NCBI GenBank assembly: GCA_902589475.1
Contig: CACITD010000020.1
Span: 1-41,021 of the forward strand
Direction of reading: 5' to 3'
Length of the DNA stretch: 41,021 nucleotides
Source: an uncultured Alphaproteobacteria bacterium
Lineage (GTDB): Bacteria; Pseudomonadota; Alphaproteobacteria; Thalassobaculales; Thalassobaculaceae
Positions within the stretch are counted from its first letter, which is position 1; every line of letters starts with the position of its first letter. The notes beneath the pieces were generated by a model, which was not told the origin of the DNA, did not search any database, and saw nothing but the letters and a program-made list of their open reading frames with translations. This document shows, one piece after another, positions 9,860 to 16,779 of the stretch. Made by a program: the position numbers and the translations under genes.

Positions 9860-9886
9860 TTCGGACGCGAAGTTGCCGAAACGTCC
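9860..9886. repeat. Interleaved inverted repeats in the leader of the dioxygenase pair
   Basis: TTCGG (9860-9864) pairs with CCGAA (9876-9880), and GGACG (9863-9867) pairs with CGTCC (9882-9886). The two stems share bases and cannot form together. The element lies 63-90 bases upstream of the first TfdA-like gene. It could be an operator or an alternative RNA structure; short arms make chance possible. Confidence 0.25.
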
Positions 9887-9949
9887 TAAAGGAAATTATT
9901 TTTGCCCGAACTTAATTACCCTGAATATAAAAAAGGCTTGCAAATTTAA

Positions 9950-10834
9950 ATGACTATTGTGATCGACAGAAAGCATGAGCATTTTGTTGGAGAAGTTTCC
10001 GGCATAGATTGCCGTCAAGCCGTAACGAAAGAAGATGGACAGCTATTGAACGAAGCTTTGGATCAGTTTGGAGTATTAATTTTTCGCAAACAAGCATTTA
10101 CAGATTTAGAGCAAATAACGTTTAGCAAGATTTTTGGCGAGATAGAATTAGCAAAAGGTGGCAACGTTACTAAAGATAAGGATCGTCGTCTTGATGTCCA
10201 AATGGCTGACGTAAGCAATCTTGATAAAGATGGCAATCTGCTTGGGCGTTCTGATCGAAGACGAATGTTTAATCTCGGAAATAGGCTTTGGCATTCTGAT
10301 AGCTCATACCGTGTTATCCCAGCCAAGTGTTCTCTTCTCTCCTGTCGGAGTGTAGCGTCAAGTGGTGGCGATACAGAATTTGCGTTTATGCCAGCCGCTT
10401 ATGATGCGCTTGACCAAGATACAAAAATGGAAATAGAGGAGTTAGTTACAGAACATTCCTTGCTGTATTCGAGAGGGCAGCTTGGTTTTACTGAATTTGA
10501 GGATGAAGAAAGAAAAGCTTTTGCTCCAGTTAGGCAAAGGTTGGTCAGGACTAATGAATTCACGGGACGTAAATCGATTTTTTTGTCGTCACATATTGGT
10601 TCGATAATAGGTTGGGAAATACCTGAGGCGCGGGACCTCATTCGGGAATTGATGGAGCATGCAACAAGTCAGCCATTTGTCTACCGACATTCCTGGTCCG
10701 TTGGTGACCTTGTAGTCTGGGACAATAGACAGTGCATGCATCGTGTGAGAAGATTCGATGATGCAAGTGAGCCAAGAGATATGCGCCGTACTACTATAGC
10801 AGGGACAGCGAAAACCGTACCGCAGTCAAATTAA
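9950..10834 (+). CDS. TauD/TfdA family dioxygenase, copy 1
   Basis: A 294-residue Fe(II)/2-oxoglutarate dioxygenase. His115-x-Asp117 (LWHSDSS) and distal His264 in WDNRQCMHRVRR form the iron triad, and the Arg-rich RDMRRTT block after it (276-280) provides the 2-oxoglutarate-binding arginine. NGGxTEF-like GGDTEFAFMPAAYD is typical of the TfdA branch rather than taurine-specific TauD. Family members hydroxylate carbon next to ether oxygen, sulfonate or amine groups, causing cleavage. It is followed 19 bases later by a gapless paralog, a tandem duplication. Substrate unknown. Confidence 0.9.
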   Translation: MTIVIDRKHEHFVGEVSGIDCRQAVTKEDGQLLNEALDQFGVLIFRKQAFTDLEQITFSKIFGEIELAKGGNVTKDKDRRLDVQMADVSNLDKDGNLLGRSDRRRMFNLGNRLWHSDSSYRVIPAKCSLLSCRSVASSGGDTEFAFMPAAYDALDQDTKMEIEELVTEHSLLYSRGQLGFTEFEDEERKAFAPVRQRLVRTNEFTGRKSIFLSSHIGSIIGWEIPEARDLIRELMEHATSQPFVYRHSWSVGDLVVWDNRQCMHRVRRFDDASEPRDMRRTTIAGTAKTVPQSN

Positions 10835-10853
10835 CAATGTGGGTAGAAAAAAA

Positions 10854-11738
10854 ATGTCTTTAAAAATTGAACAAGTACATAAATATTTTGTCGGGGAAGT
10901 CTCAGGAATTGATTTGTCAGACCCGCTTTCAAAAAGCGAAGTAATACAAATTGAAGAAGGCATGGATCAGTTTGGCGTTTTAATTTTTAGAGAGCAATTT
11001 TTATCTGATGAAGAACAAGTGTCCTACACTAAAAACTTTGGCGAGCTAGAATTACATGTAGGGTCTAATGTTTTGAAGGGCAATGAAAGACGTCTTAGCT
11101 TAGAGTTTGCGGATGTAAGTAATCTTGATCAAGATGGGGAAATTTTGAAAAAGGGTGACCGTAGGCGTATGTTTAATCTAGGGAACAGATTGTGGCATAC
11201 CGATAGCTCATTCAGGAATATTCCGTCTAAATTTTCTATTCTTTCTTGCAGGAGTAGCCCAAAAAATGGAGGAAATACCGAATTTTCTTTTATGCCGGCA
11301 GTTTATGATGAGTTAGACGAGGGCACGAAGCAGGAAATAGCAGACCTCATCACTGAACATTCCCTGATTTACTCGCGCGGCCAGCTTGGTTTTTCAGATT
11401 TTAACGAGGAAGAAAAACAAATGTTTAAGCCGGTACAGCACGTAATGGTTCGAATAAATGAATTCACTAAACGCAAGTCTATTTATCTTTCTTCGCATAT
11501 TGGAAAAATACTGGGTTGGGAAATACCGGAAGGACGGGATTTTATCAGGGAATTAATGGAGTTTGCTACTCAACGGCACTTTGTCTACGCGCACGAATGG
11601 AAGCCGGGTGATCTTGTGATGTGGGATAACCGGCAATGTATGCATCGCGTAAGGCCATTTAAAGACACAGGTGAAAAACGGGATATGCGCAGAACTACCG
11701 TAGCTGGTACAGCACCAACCCTAGTTTCTGCGACCTAA
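10854..11738 (+). CDS. TauD/TfdA family dioxygenase, copy 2 (tandem paralog)
   Basis: A 294-residue protein aligning end to end without gaps to copy 1, roughly 60% identical by eye. The iron ligands are conserved (LWHTDSS; WDNRQCMHRVRP) as is RDMRRTT. A GTG at 10839 is in frame, but the ATG at 10854 gives the same length and N-terminus as copy 1, so it is preferred. Differences cluster in residues 65-100 and around the loop before MFNLGN, regions that in this family shape the substrate pocket, so the pair may have split specificity or form a hetero-oligomer (inference). Confidence 0.9.
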   Translation: MSLKIEQVHKYFVGEVSGIDLSDPLSKSEVIQIEEGMDQFGVLIFREQFLSDEEQVSYTKNFGELELHVGSNVLKGNERRLSLEFADVSNLDQDGEILKKGDRRRMFNLGNRLWHTDSSFRNIPSKFSILSCRSSPKNGGNTEFSFMPAVYDELDEGTKQEIADLITEHSLIYSRGQLGFSDFNEEEKQMFKPVQHVMVRINEFTKRKSIYLSSHIGKILGWEIPEGRDFIRELMEFATQRHFVYAHEWKPGDLVMWDNRQCMHRVRPFKDTGEKRDMRRTTVAGTAPTLVSAT

Positions 11739-11780
11739 ATCTCGAATTGTAAAACAACTAAAAGGATATTAAAGGATCAC

Positions 11781-11792
11781 AAAACTAGTTTT
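11781..11792. repeat. 12-bp perfect palindrome AAAACTAGTTTT
   Basis: A perfect 12-base palindrome 25 bases before the small membrane-protein gene and 42 bases after the dioxygenase pair. It could be an operator or part of a short hairpin; the AT-rich content makes chance plausible. Confidence 0.2.
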
Positions 11793-11816
11793 CGCAGTAA
11801 TTGGAGATTTGAGCTC

Positions 11817-11996
11817 TTGTCGACAAAAATTAAACTTTTCCTTACTCTCGGGGTAGTGTTGCTTGGGGCTCTTTGCTCTTGGCTTGAAGCAACCTACGCC
11901 GACAGTTTTGTTGCCATTGTTATAATTGGGCTGACTGTTTTTATGATAATAGCGCTTTGGTTGTTTCCAGAAGCAGGTGCAAAGGATGATAACTGA
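11817..11996 (+). CDS. Small two-helix membrane protein (59 aa)
   Basis: An uncalled short gene: TTG start at 11817, TGA at 11994-11996, with GGAG at 11803-11806 ten bases upstream. The product begins MSTKIK, then two hydrophobic segments, LFLTLGVVLLGALCSWL (about 7-23) and FVAIVIIGLTVFMIIALWLF (about 31-50), joined by a short acidic loop (EATYADS), and a polar tail ending KDDN. This amphipathic layout is that of a real inner-membrane hairpin peptide, not random sequence. No family recognised. It lies 78 bases after the dioxygenase pair on the same strand and could be cotranscribed with it. It might be an accessory or regulatory subunit; function unknown. Confidence 0.6.
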   Translation: MSTKIKLFLTLGVVLLGALCSWLEATYADSFVAIVIIGLTVFMIIALWLFPEAGAKDDN

Positions 11997-12033
11997 TCCT
12001 GTTTGGTTTACTAATAAGTTCAGCAATCAGTGT

Positions 12034-12894
12034 TTATGACTTGTCCCGAATAAAAGGATAAATCCTCGTAAAGTCAGAGCCGGGTTCAGCTTTTTCCAGT
12101 TTAGCGAACTGATCAGCTACTATTGGCGCTATAGTGCAGGGTGTGTCTGATCTAGAAACATTTTCAACGTACAGCCTTACATCTTTTGCCATCATTTTAG
12201 TAGCAAACCCCCCATTATAAGCCTCGTTGGCGATCCTATTTGGAAATTTATCCATAGTTGCTGTATTTCTTCCACTGGAAACATTTACTACGTCCAACAT
12301 AGCTTTCATCTCCAAGCCGTTTGCAGTGCCAAAAGCCATGGCTTCGCTTGTTGCGGCCATGGCTGTTGCTGAGAGAAAATTGTTGAGAAGTTTCACCGTC
12401 TGTCCTTGACCAGGGTTGGGACCAACATGAAAAATATTAGCGCCAATACATTTCAAGATAGGTTGTACCTTCTCAAAGATATTCTCTTTGCACCCAACCA
12501 TAACGGCCAGTGTTGCTGATTCTGCCCCGGCTATTCCGCCTGATACAGGCGCATCTACATATTCAATGCCCTTTTTCGATAATAGTTCAGCTGCTTGCTT
12601 TGCGTCCGGGATCCCAATTGTCGATGTGTCAATAACTATTTCAACCGATGAACTGGGAGAATTTAATATTTCTTGAGTGATCTCTAGCGTATCTGGACCT
12701 GCGGGTATTGATAAGATTAGAATGTTGGCTTCTGAAATTACTTCTGAATTCGTAGTTGCAACATGAGCGCTCTGGGGAGCTGCTGAAGTGTCCATTTTAT
12801 CTGTAACCAACATTTGATATCCGTTTTTAGCAAGATTTTTTGCCATTCGGTTTCCCATGCTACCTAATCCGATCCATCCAATTTTATCTTGCAT
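12034..12894 (-). CDS. 3-hydroxyisobutyrate dehydrogenase family protein
   Basis: A 286-residue beta-hydroxyacid dehydrogenase. The NAD-binding motif GLGSMG is at 9-14, the substrate signature DAPVSGG at 114-120, and the catalytic Lys168 lies in GQTVKLLNN. A GTG at 12912 is in frame, but GAGAGG ten bases before the ATG at 12894 and the position of the Rossmann motif favour the shorter form. The family oxidises 3-hydroxyisobutyrate, tartronate semialdehyde, hydroxymethylglutarate and related acids. It is divergent from the CoA-transferase/lyase pair and may feed the same pathway; substrate not determinable. Confidence 0.88.
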   Translation of the reverse strand: MQDKIGWIGLGSMGNRMAKNLAKNGYQMLVTDKMDTSAAPQSAHVATTNSEVISEANILILSIPAGPDTLEITQEILNSPSSSVEIVIDTSTIGIPDAKQAAELLSKKGIEYVDAPVSGGIAGAESATLAVMVGCKENIFEKVQPILKCIGANIFHVGPNPGQGQTVKLLNNFLSATAMAATSEAMAFGTANGLEMKAMLDVVNVSSGRNTATMDKFPNRIANEAYNGGFATKMMAKDVRLYVENVSRSDTPCTIAPIVADQFAKLEKAEPGSDFTRIYPFIRDKS

Positions 12895-12974
12895 CTTTGT
12901 AAAACCTCTCACATAAGCCCAAAAATTCTGGTTAATCTACTCTAATGTATCGAAAAAAATATGATGTAAAAAGT

Positions 12975-12989
12975 ATTAACACTGTTAAT
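12975..12989. promoter_or_regulatory. Candidate operator palindrome ATTAAC-N3-GTTAAT
   Basis: Perfect 6-bp arms around three bases in the ~258-base divergent gap between the hydroxyacid dehydrogenase and the CoA-transferase/lyase operon. Position and symmetry suit a dimeric regulator; no regulator gene adjoins it. AT-rich arms lower the confidence. Confidence 0.3.
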
Positions 12990-13152
12990 CGCAACAACAA
13001 TATTTCTTAATTTAAATAGGGAAATAGTTATTTGTTTGGAAAATGAATAAGATGTCGATGTATTCACCCGTTAAAATTTTGTAATATTAAAGTTTATCGG
13101 AACACAGAACTAATCTCTTGTTTCCCTCAAATAAGACGGAAAGATAAAATTG

Positions 13153-14355
13153 ATGACAAAAGACTCTAAGCCACTAACGGGTATTCGTGTGCTTGATATA
13201 GCATGTTTTATAGCAGCCCCCCATGCTGCAACTATTATGGGGGAATTTGGAGCCGACGTTATAAAAGTGGAGCATCCAAATGGAGGTGACCCGTGGAGAA
13301 GATACGGTACAAGAACGGATCTAGCAGATCAGTCTCTCGCATGGTTAAACGAAGCAAGAAATAAACGCTCAATAACACTCGATCTCAGTAAGAAAAAGGG
13401 TGCAGAACTTTTAAAAAAACTGGTCAAAACGGCAGACGTAGTGTGTGAGAATTTCCGTCCCGGTACGCTAGAAAAATGGGGACTCGGATGGGAAACTTTG
13501 AAGAAAATAAATCCAGGTTTGATACTCTTAAGAGTTTCGGGTTATGGACAAACAGGCCCATATAAAGACAGACCGGGGTTCGCCAGAATAGCACATGCCT
13601 TCGGCGGATTGACATATTTGTCAGGTATACCTGGAGAAATACCGGTTACGCCAGGTTCCACGTCGCTAGGTGATTATATGACGGGTATGAATGGTTGCAT
13701 TGGGATCATGATGGCCCTGAGGCACCGAGAGGCAACGGGTGAAGGGCAAGTAGTAGATTGCGCACTTTTTGAAAGTGTCTTTAGAGCACTAGATGAAATC
13801 GCACCGAGATATGCAACTGATGGGTTTGTAAGACAACCAGAGGGAACGGGAACTCTAAATGCGTGTCCACATGGGCATTTCCCCTCTGGCGATGGAAAAT
13901 TTTTAGCAATTGCATGCACGACAGATAAAATGTTTGAGCGTCTTACAATCGCAATGGAGCGTAAAGACTTATTAGAAAAATTTGGAGAGCAAGCCACACG
14001 ACTTAAGAATAGAGTGGAAGTGCTCGCAGAGGTTGAGAAATGGACGCGCAGTTTCCCCAGGGAAACACTTATCGATGTGTGCAATAACAATGGTGTACCG
14101 GCAGGGTCAATAAATTCGATTGCAGATATTTTTGAAGATGAGCACTTTAAGGCAAGGGAAACTATTAAGCATGTAAGTGTGCCCGGTGTAGGAAATGTTG
14201 CTGTCCCAAATGTCTTTCCAACGCTTTCAGAGACACCAGGAACGATTAATAATCTGGGCCCAGGACTTGGTGATCATAATGAGGACTTATACCGAAAGGA
14301 GTTAGGCCTTTCTGACTCAGAACTGAGCACATTAAAAGAAAGTGGTGTAATATGA
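13153..14355 (+). CDS. Class III CoA-transferase (CaiB/BaiF)
   Basis: A 400-residue family III CoA-transferase. The N-terminal block GIRVLDIACFIAAPHAATIMG, KVEHPNGGDPWR and the catalytic Asp174 in STSLGDYMTGM are visible, as is GEGQVVDCALFES. It differs from the Frc-like enzyme at 8.6 kb and looks closer to dicarboxylate (malate, citramalate, itaconate) transferases, though this is a judgement by eye. A TTG three bases upstream also opens the frame; the ATG is chosen. Its stop overlaps the start of a CitE-like lyase by ATGA, so the two act together: CoA activation followed by cleavage. Confidence 0.88.
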   Translation: MTKDSKPLTGIRVLDIACFIAAPHAATIMGEFGADVIKVEHPNGGDPWRRYGTRTDLADQSLAWLNEARNKRSITLDLSKKKGAELLKKLVKTADVVCENFRPGTLEKWGLGWETLKKINPGLILLRVSGYGQTGPYKDRPGFARIAHAFGGLTYLSGIPGEIPVTPGSTSLGDYMTGMNGCIGIMMALRHREATGEGQVVDCALFESVFRALDEIAPRYATDGFVRQPEGTGTLNACPHGHFPSGDGKFLAIACTTDKMFERLTIAMERKDLLEKFGEQATRLKNRVEVLAEVEKWTRSFPRETLIDVCNNNGVPAGSINSIADIFEDEHFKARETIKHVSVPGVGNVAVPNVFPTLSETPGTINNLGPGLGDHNEDLYRKELGLSDSELSTLKESGVI

Positions 14356-15239
14356 GAAAACACGCAAATAGAACCTATCTATTCGCTCCAGGGAATCATG
14401 AGAGACGGGTTGATAAAGCGCTGGGCTTGGGCTCGGATGTTGTCATCTTAGACCTAGAGGATGCAGTAGCTATTTCAGAAAAAGAAAAAACCAGGCAAGT
14501 TATAAATGAACGTCTCCAGCAAAAAAGGAATTGTGCAGTTTTTGTAAGGGTAAATGCATACGATACAGATTTCTGTTTCGGGGACATTTATTCAATTGTT
14601 ACTGAAAACCTAGATGGAATTGTTCTGCCAAAATTAGAAAGTCCAGCTGATCTCAAATCAGTTGATTGGTTTTTGGGTAATCTTGAGAAAGAAAGAGATC
14701 TACCTATTGGCGATATCGAGCTTATGCCAATAATCGAAACAGCCAAAGGTGCTGCATTAATACGTGACATTGCAACAACCTCATCTCGTGTTCGTAGACT
14801 CGCTTTTGGTGGAGGTGATTACACCAGAGATCTTGGAATGGAATGGAGTTTATCGGAAGAGGAGCTTTTACCAATAAGGTCAGAATTTGTTTTAGCATCA
14901 CGTTTTGGGGGTTTGGAACCTCCAATAGATACAGTTTTTATCCATATTAAAGAACACAATGCATATTTAAAATCGTGTCAGAACGTGTTGAAACTGGGGT
15001 TTCAAGGGAAGATGTGTATTCATCCTGATCAAGTGGCTGTAACAAATGAGACATTCACACCTAGTGAAGAAGAGGTCGTTTGGTCAAAACGAGTGATAAG
15101 CGAATTTGAAAGAGCAGAGGCGGAGGGTGTGGCATCTATACAAGTTGATGGTTATTTTGTTGATTATCCAATAGTGGAAAAGGCGCAACGAGTAGTAGAT
15201 ATGTCAAATTTGCTCAATGACCTAGCTTCATCAAAATAA
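14352..15239 (+). CDS. CitE-like acyl-CoA lyase (HpcH/HpaI aldolase family)
   Basis: A 295-residue TIM-barrel CoA-ester lyase. It begins RTYLFAPGNHERRVDKAL, with LDLEDAV at 33-39, Arg66 (VRVNA), metal ligands Glu129 (IIETAKG) and Asp156 (GGGDYTRDLG), and a C-terminal GFQGKMCIHPDQV block. The family cleaves malyl-CoA, methylmalyl-CoA or citramalyl-CoA to acetyl-CoA plus glyoxylate or pyruvate. The start overlaps the CoA-transferase stop (ATGA). The transferase-lyase order is the one described for itaconate degradation genes (ict-ccl), so citramalyl-CoA or a similar C5 substrate is a reasonable guess. Confidence 0.88.
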   Translation: MRKHANRTYLFAPGNHERRVDKALGLGSDVVILDLEDAVAISEKEKTRQVINERLQQKRNCAVFVRVNAYDTDFCFGDIYSIVTENLDGIVLPKLESPADLKSVDWFLGNLEKERDLPIGDIELMPIIETAKGAALIRDIATTSSRVRRLAFGGGDYTRDLGMEWSLSEEELLPIRSEFVLASRFGGLEPPIDTVFIHIKEHNAYLKSCQNVLKLGFQGKMCIHPDQVAVTNETFTPSEEEVVWSKRVISEFERAEAEGVASIQVDGYFVDYPIVEKAQRVVDMSNLLNDLASSK

Positions 15240-15284
15240 ACTTAGTAATGCAAAAAAATTAGTTTGTAAGGCAACTAGCAAAAA

Positions 15285-15995
15285 GTGAAATACTTCTCTT
15301 TAAATTCACCTTGCGTATATATTGGATTGCTCATCTTTATAATAATATTGAGCCAATCTCGTGGATTAGAATCAAAGGGGTTAGTTTCCCAAAACCCTTT
15401 TGATTTGTATCAAGATAAGATTCTATTCGATGTTGTACGGGACGGGGAAAAAGTTGGATCCCATGAAACTACTTTCTCGGGTGACAAGAATGATTTTTGG
15501 GTAACCACGCGATTCGAATTAGAGATAAAAGTCTTATTTATACGTGCGTACGCTTTCAAATATTTTTCTAAGGCTAATTGGAAAAATGGTGTGTTAAATG
15601 AAATTAGCGTCATCATAGATGACGACGGGGAGCCATTTTCATTGAAAGGACGGAAAGAAGCTGGAGAATTTTTAATCGAAAGCCCCAAAAAAAAATTTAA
15701 AACGCCATTTCCATTATTTCCGACAAATCATTGGAATGCCAACGTTGTAAACGAGAGCGTTGTGCTAAATACCCTGACGGGAGAACTAAACAGGGTGGAT
15801 ATTATCGCCAGGGGCCTAGAAACATTACAAAGTGGGCACGGAGAAATAAAAAGTCAGAGATACTCTTATACCGGCGATTTGGATACTGAGGTGTGGTATG
15901 ATCAGAAAGGCCGCTGGGTTGGTATGGAATTTAAAGGAAAGGATGGCAGCATCATTACGTATGTCTGCCAACAATGTCTTGCATCAAAAAACTGA
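15285..15995 (+). CDS. Secreted DUF6134-like protein
   Basis: A 236-residue protein starting at GTG. The N-terminus has an uncleaved-looking signal sequence (CVYIGLLIFIIILSQSRG), so it is probably periplasmic or outer-membrane associated. The mature part begins LFDVVRDGEKVGSHETTF and is beta-rich with repeated aromatic/charged strands, ending in a CQQC motif. The pattern resembles the DUF6134 family of alphaproteobacteria, which has no known function; assignment is from memory. It lies 24 bases before an SDR in the same direction, facing the CFA/DUF1365 cluster, so a lipid-related role is plausible. Confidence 0.65.
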   Translation: MKYFSLNSPCVYIGLLIFIIILSQSRGLESKGLVSQNPFDLYQDKILFDVVRDGEKVGSHETTFSGDKNDFWVTTRFELEIKVLFIRAYAFKYFSKANWKNGVLNEISVIIDDDGEPFSLKGRKEAGEFLIESPKKKFKTPFPLFPTNHWNANVVNESVVLNTLTGELNRVDIIARGLETLQSGHGEIKSQRYSYTGDLDTEVWYDQKGRWVGMEFKGKDGSIITYVCQQCLASKN

Positions 15996-16007
15996 AATCA
16001 AATTTGC

Positions 16008-16011
16008 GGAG
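16008..16011 (+). promoter_or_regulatory. Shine-Dalgarno GGAG supporting the ATC start at 16020
   Basis: GGAG with eight bases to the ATC codon. No ATG, GTG or TTG lies in the frame between the preceding stop and the SDR nucleotide-binding motif, so this site decides the start of the next gene. Confidence 0.5.
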
Positions 16012-16019
16012 TAACTAAA

Positions 16020-16772
16020 ATCGTTAATACTGTTTGGGTTACGGGGGCTGGCAAAGGTATAGGCAGAGAATTAGCAAAAATATTTGCTGAAAACTCGTGG
16101 ACCGTTGCTGTAAGTGCGAGAACAGAAAATGATTTAATAAGTTTGCAAAATGAGTTTGCAAATAAACAAATCAATAAATATCCCCTAGACGTTTCAGACT
16201 TAGACGCCACTGTCAGAACGATAGCGGAGATGGAGAAAGAAATAGGCTTTCCAAACTTAGTTGTCCTAAACGCGGGAACACATATGCCCATTTCTGTGGA
16301 GAGCTTTTCGGTAGAAAAAATTCGCACCTTGATGGAGGTAAACTTCATGGGTGTGGTTAATGCCTTGTCCGAAATCATTCCTAAATTCGTTTCGGCTGGA
16401 GAAGGTCATATTGCTATTGTAGCATCATTGGCGGGTTATAGAGGTTTGCCATCAGCTTCAGGTTATGGTGCGAGTAAAGCGGCTTTGATTAATATGTGTG
16501 AATCGTTAAGGCCAGAGCTAATGAAATACAATGTACGGCTAACACTTATAAACCCTGGCTTCGTTGAGACCCCACTTACTGATCAAAATGATTTTGAAAT
16601 GCCTTTCATTATTACCGCAAAGGATGCAGCTGAGCGGATCTTTCGGGAAATTGAGGATTGTAAATTTGAAATAGTGTTTCCAAAAAGGTTTGCTTTTATA
16701 ATGAAAGCACTGCGCCTGATGCCGTATAGAATTTTTTTCTCAATTACAAAGAAACTGATCAAAAATAGATGA
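16020..16772 (+). CDS. SDR family oxidoreductase with apparent ATC start
   Basis: A 250-residue classical SDR if translated from ATC at 16020. The N-terminus reads IVNTVWVTGAGKGIGRELA, with TGAGKGIG at 9-16, and SARTE follows the second strand. NAG, the ASLAG Ser, and Tyr-x3-Lys in SGYGASKAA are all present. The first usual start codon (TTG at 16143) would delete the whole cofactor site, so it cannot be the real start. AUC starts are rare but known; a base error replacing ATG is the main alternative. It shares its frame with the preceding gene. SDRs commonly accompany CFA/DUF1365 lipid clusters. Confidence 0.8.
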   Translation: MVNTVWVTGAGKGIGRELAKIFAENSWTVAVSARTENDLISLQNEFANKQINKYPLDVSDLDATVRTIAEMEKEIGFPNLVVLNAGTHMPISVESFSVEKIRTLMEVNFMGVVNALSEIIPKFVSAGEGHIAIVASLAGYRGLPSASGYGASKAALINMCESLRPELMKYNVRLTLINPGFVETPLTDQNDFEMPFIITAKDAAERIFREIEDCKFEIVFPKRFAFIMKALRLMPYRIFFSITKKLIKNR

Positions 16773-16779
16773 AAATAGT

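Noticed and set aside
11769..12026. Minus-strand 85-codon frame in the gap after the dioxygenases
   Set aside because: Its product is Lys/Asn/Gln-rich without domain pattern, and the opposite strand encodes a convincing two-helix membrane protein.
12945..13010. 21-codon frame in the divergent gap
   Set aside because: Very short, Asn/Lys-rich, no ribosome site; probably chance in AT-rich DNA.
13674..14090. 138-codon minus-strand frame inside the second CoA-transferase
   Set aside because: Ser/Leu/Cys-rich shadow of a well-supported gene.
16143..16772. TTG at 16143 as the start of the SDR
   Set aside because: It would remove the TGAGKGIG cofactor motif that is encoded in the same frame just upstream.
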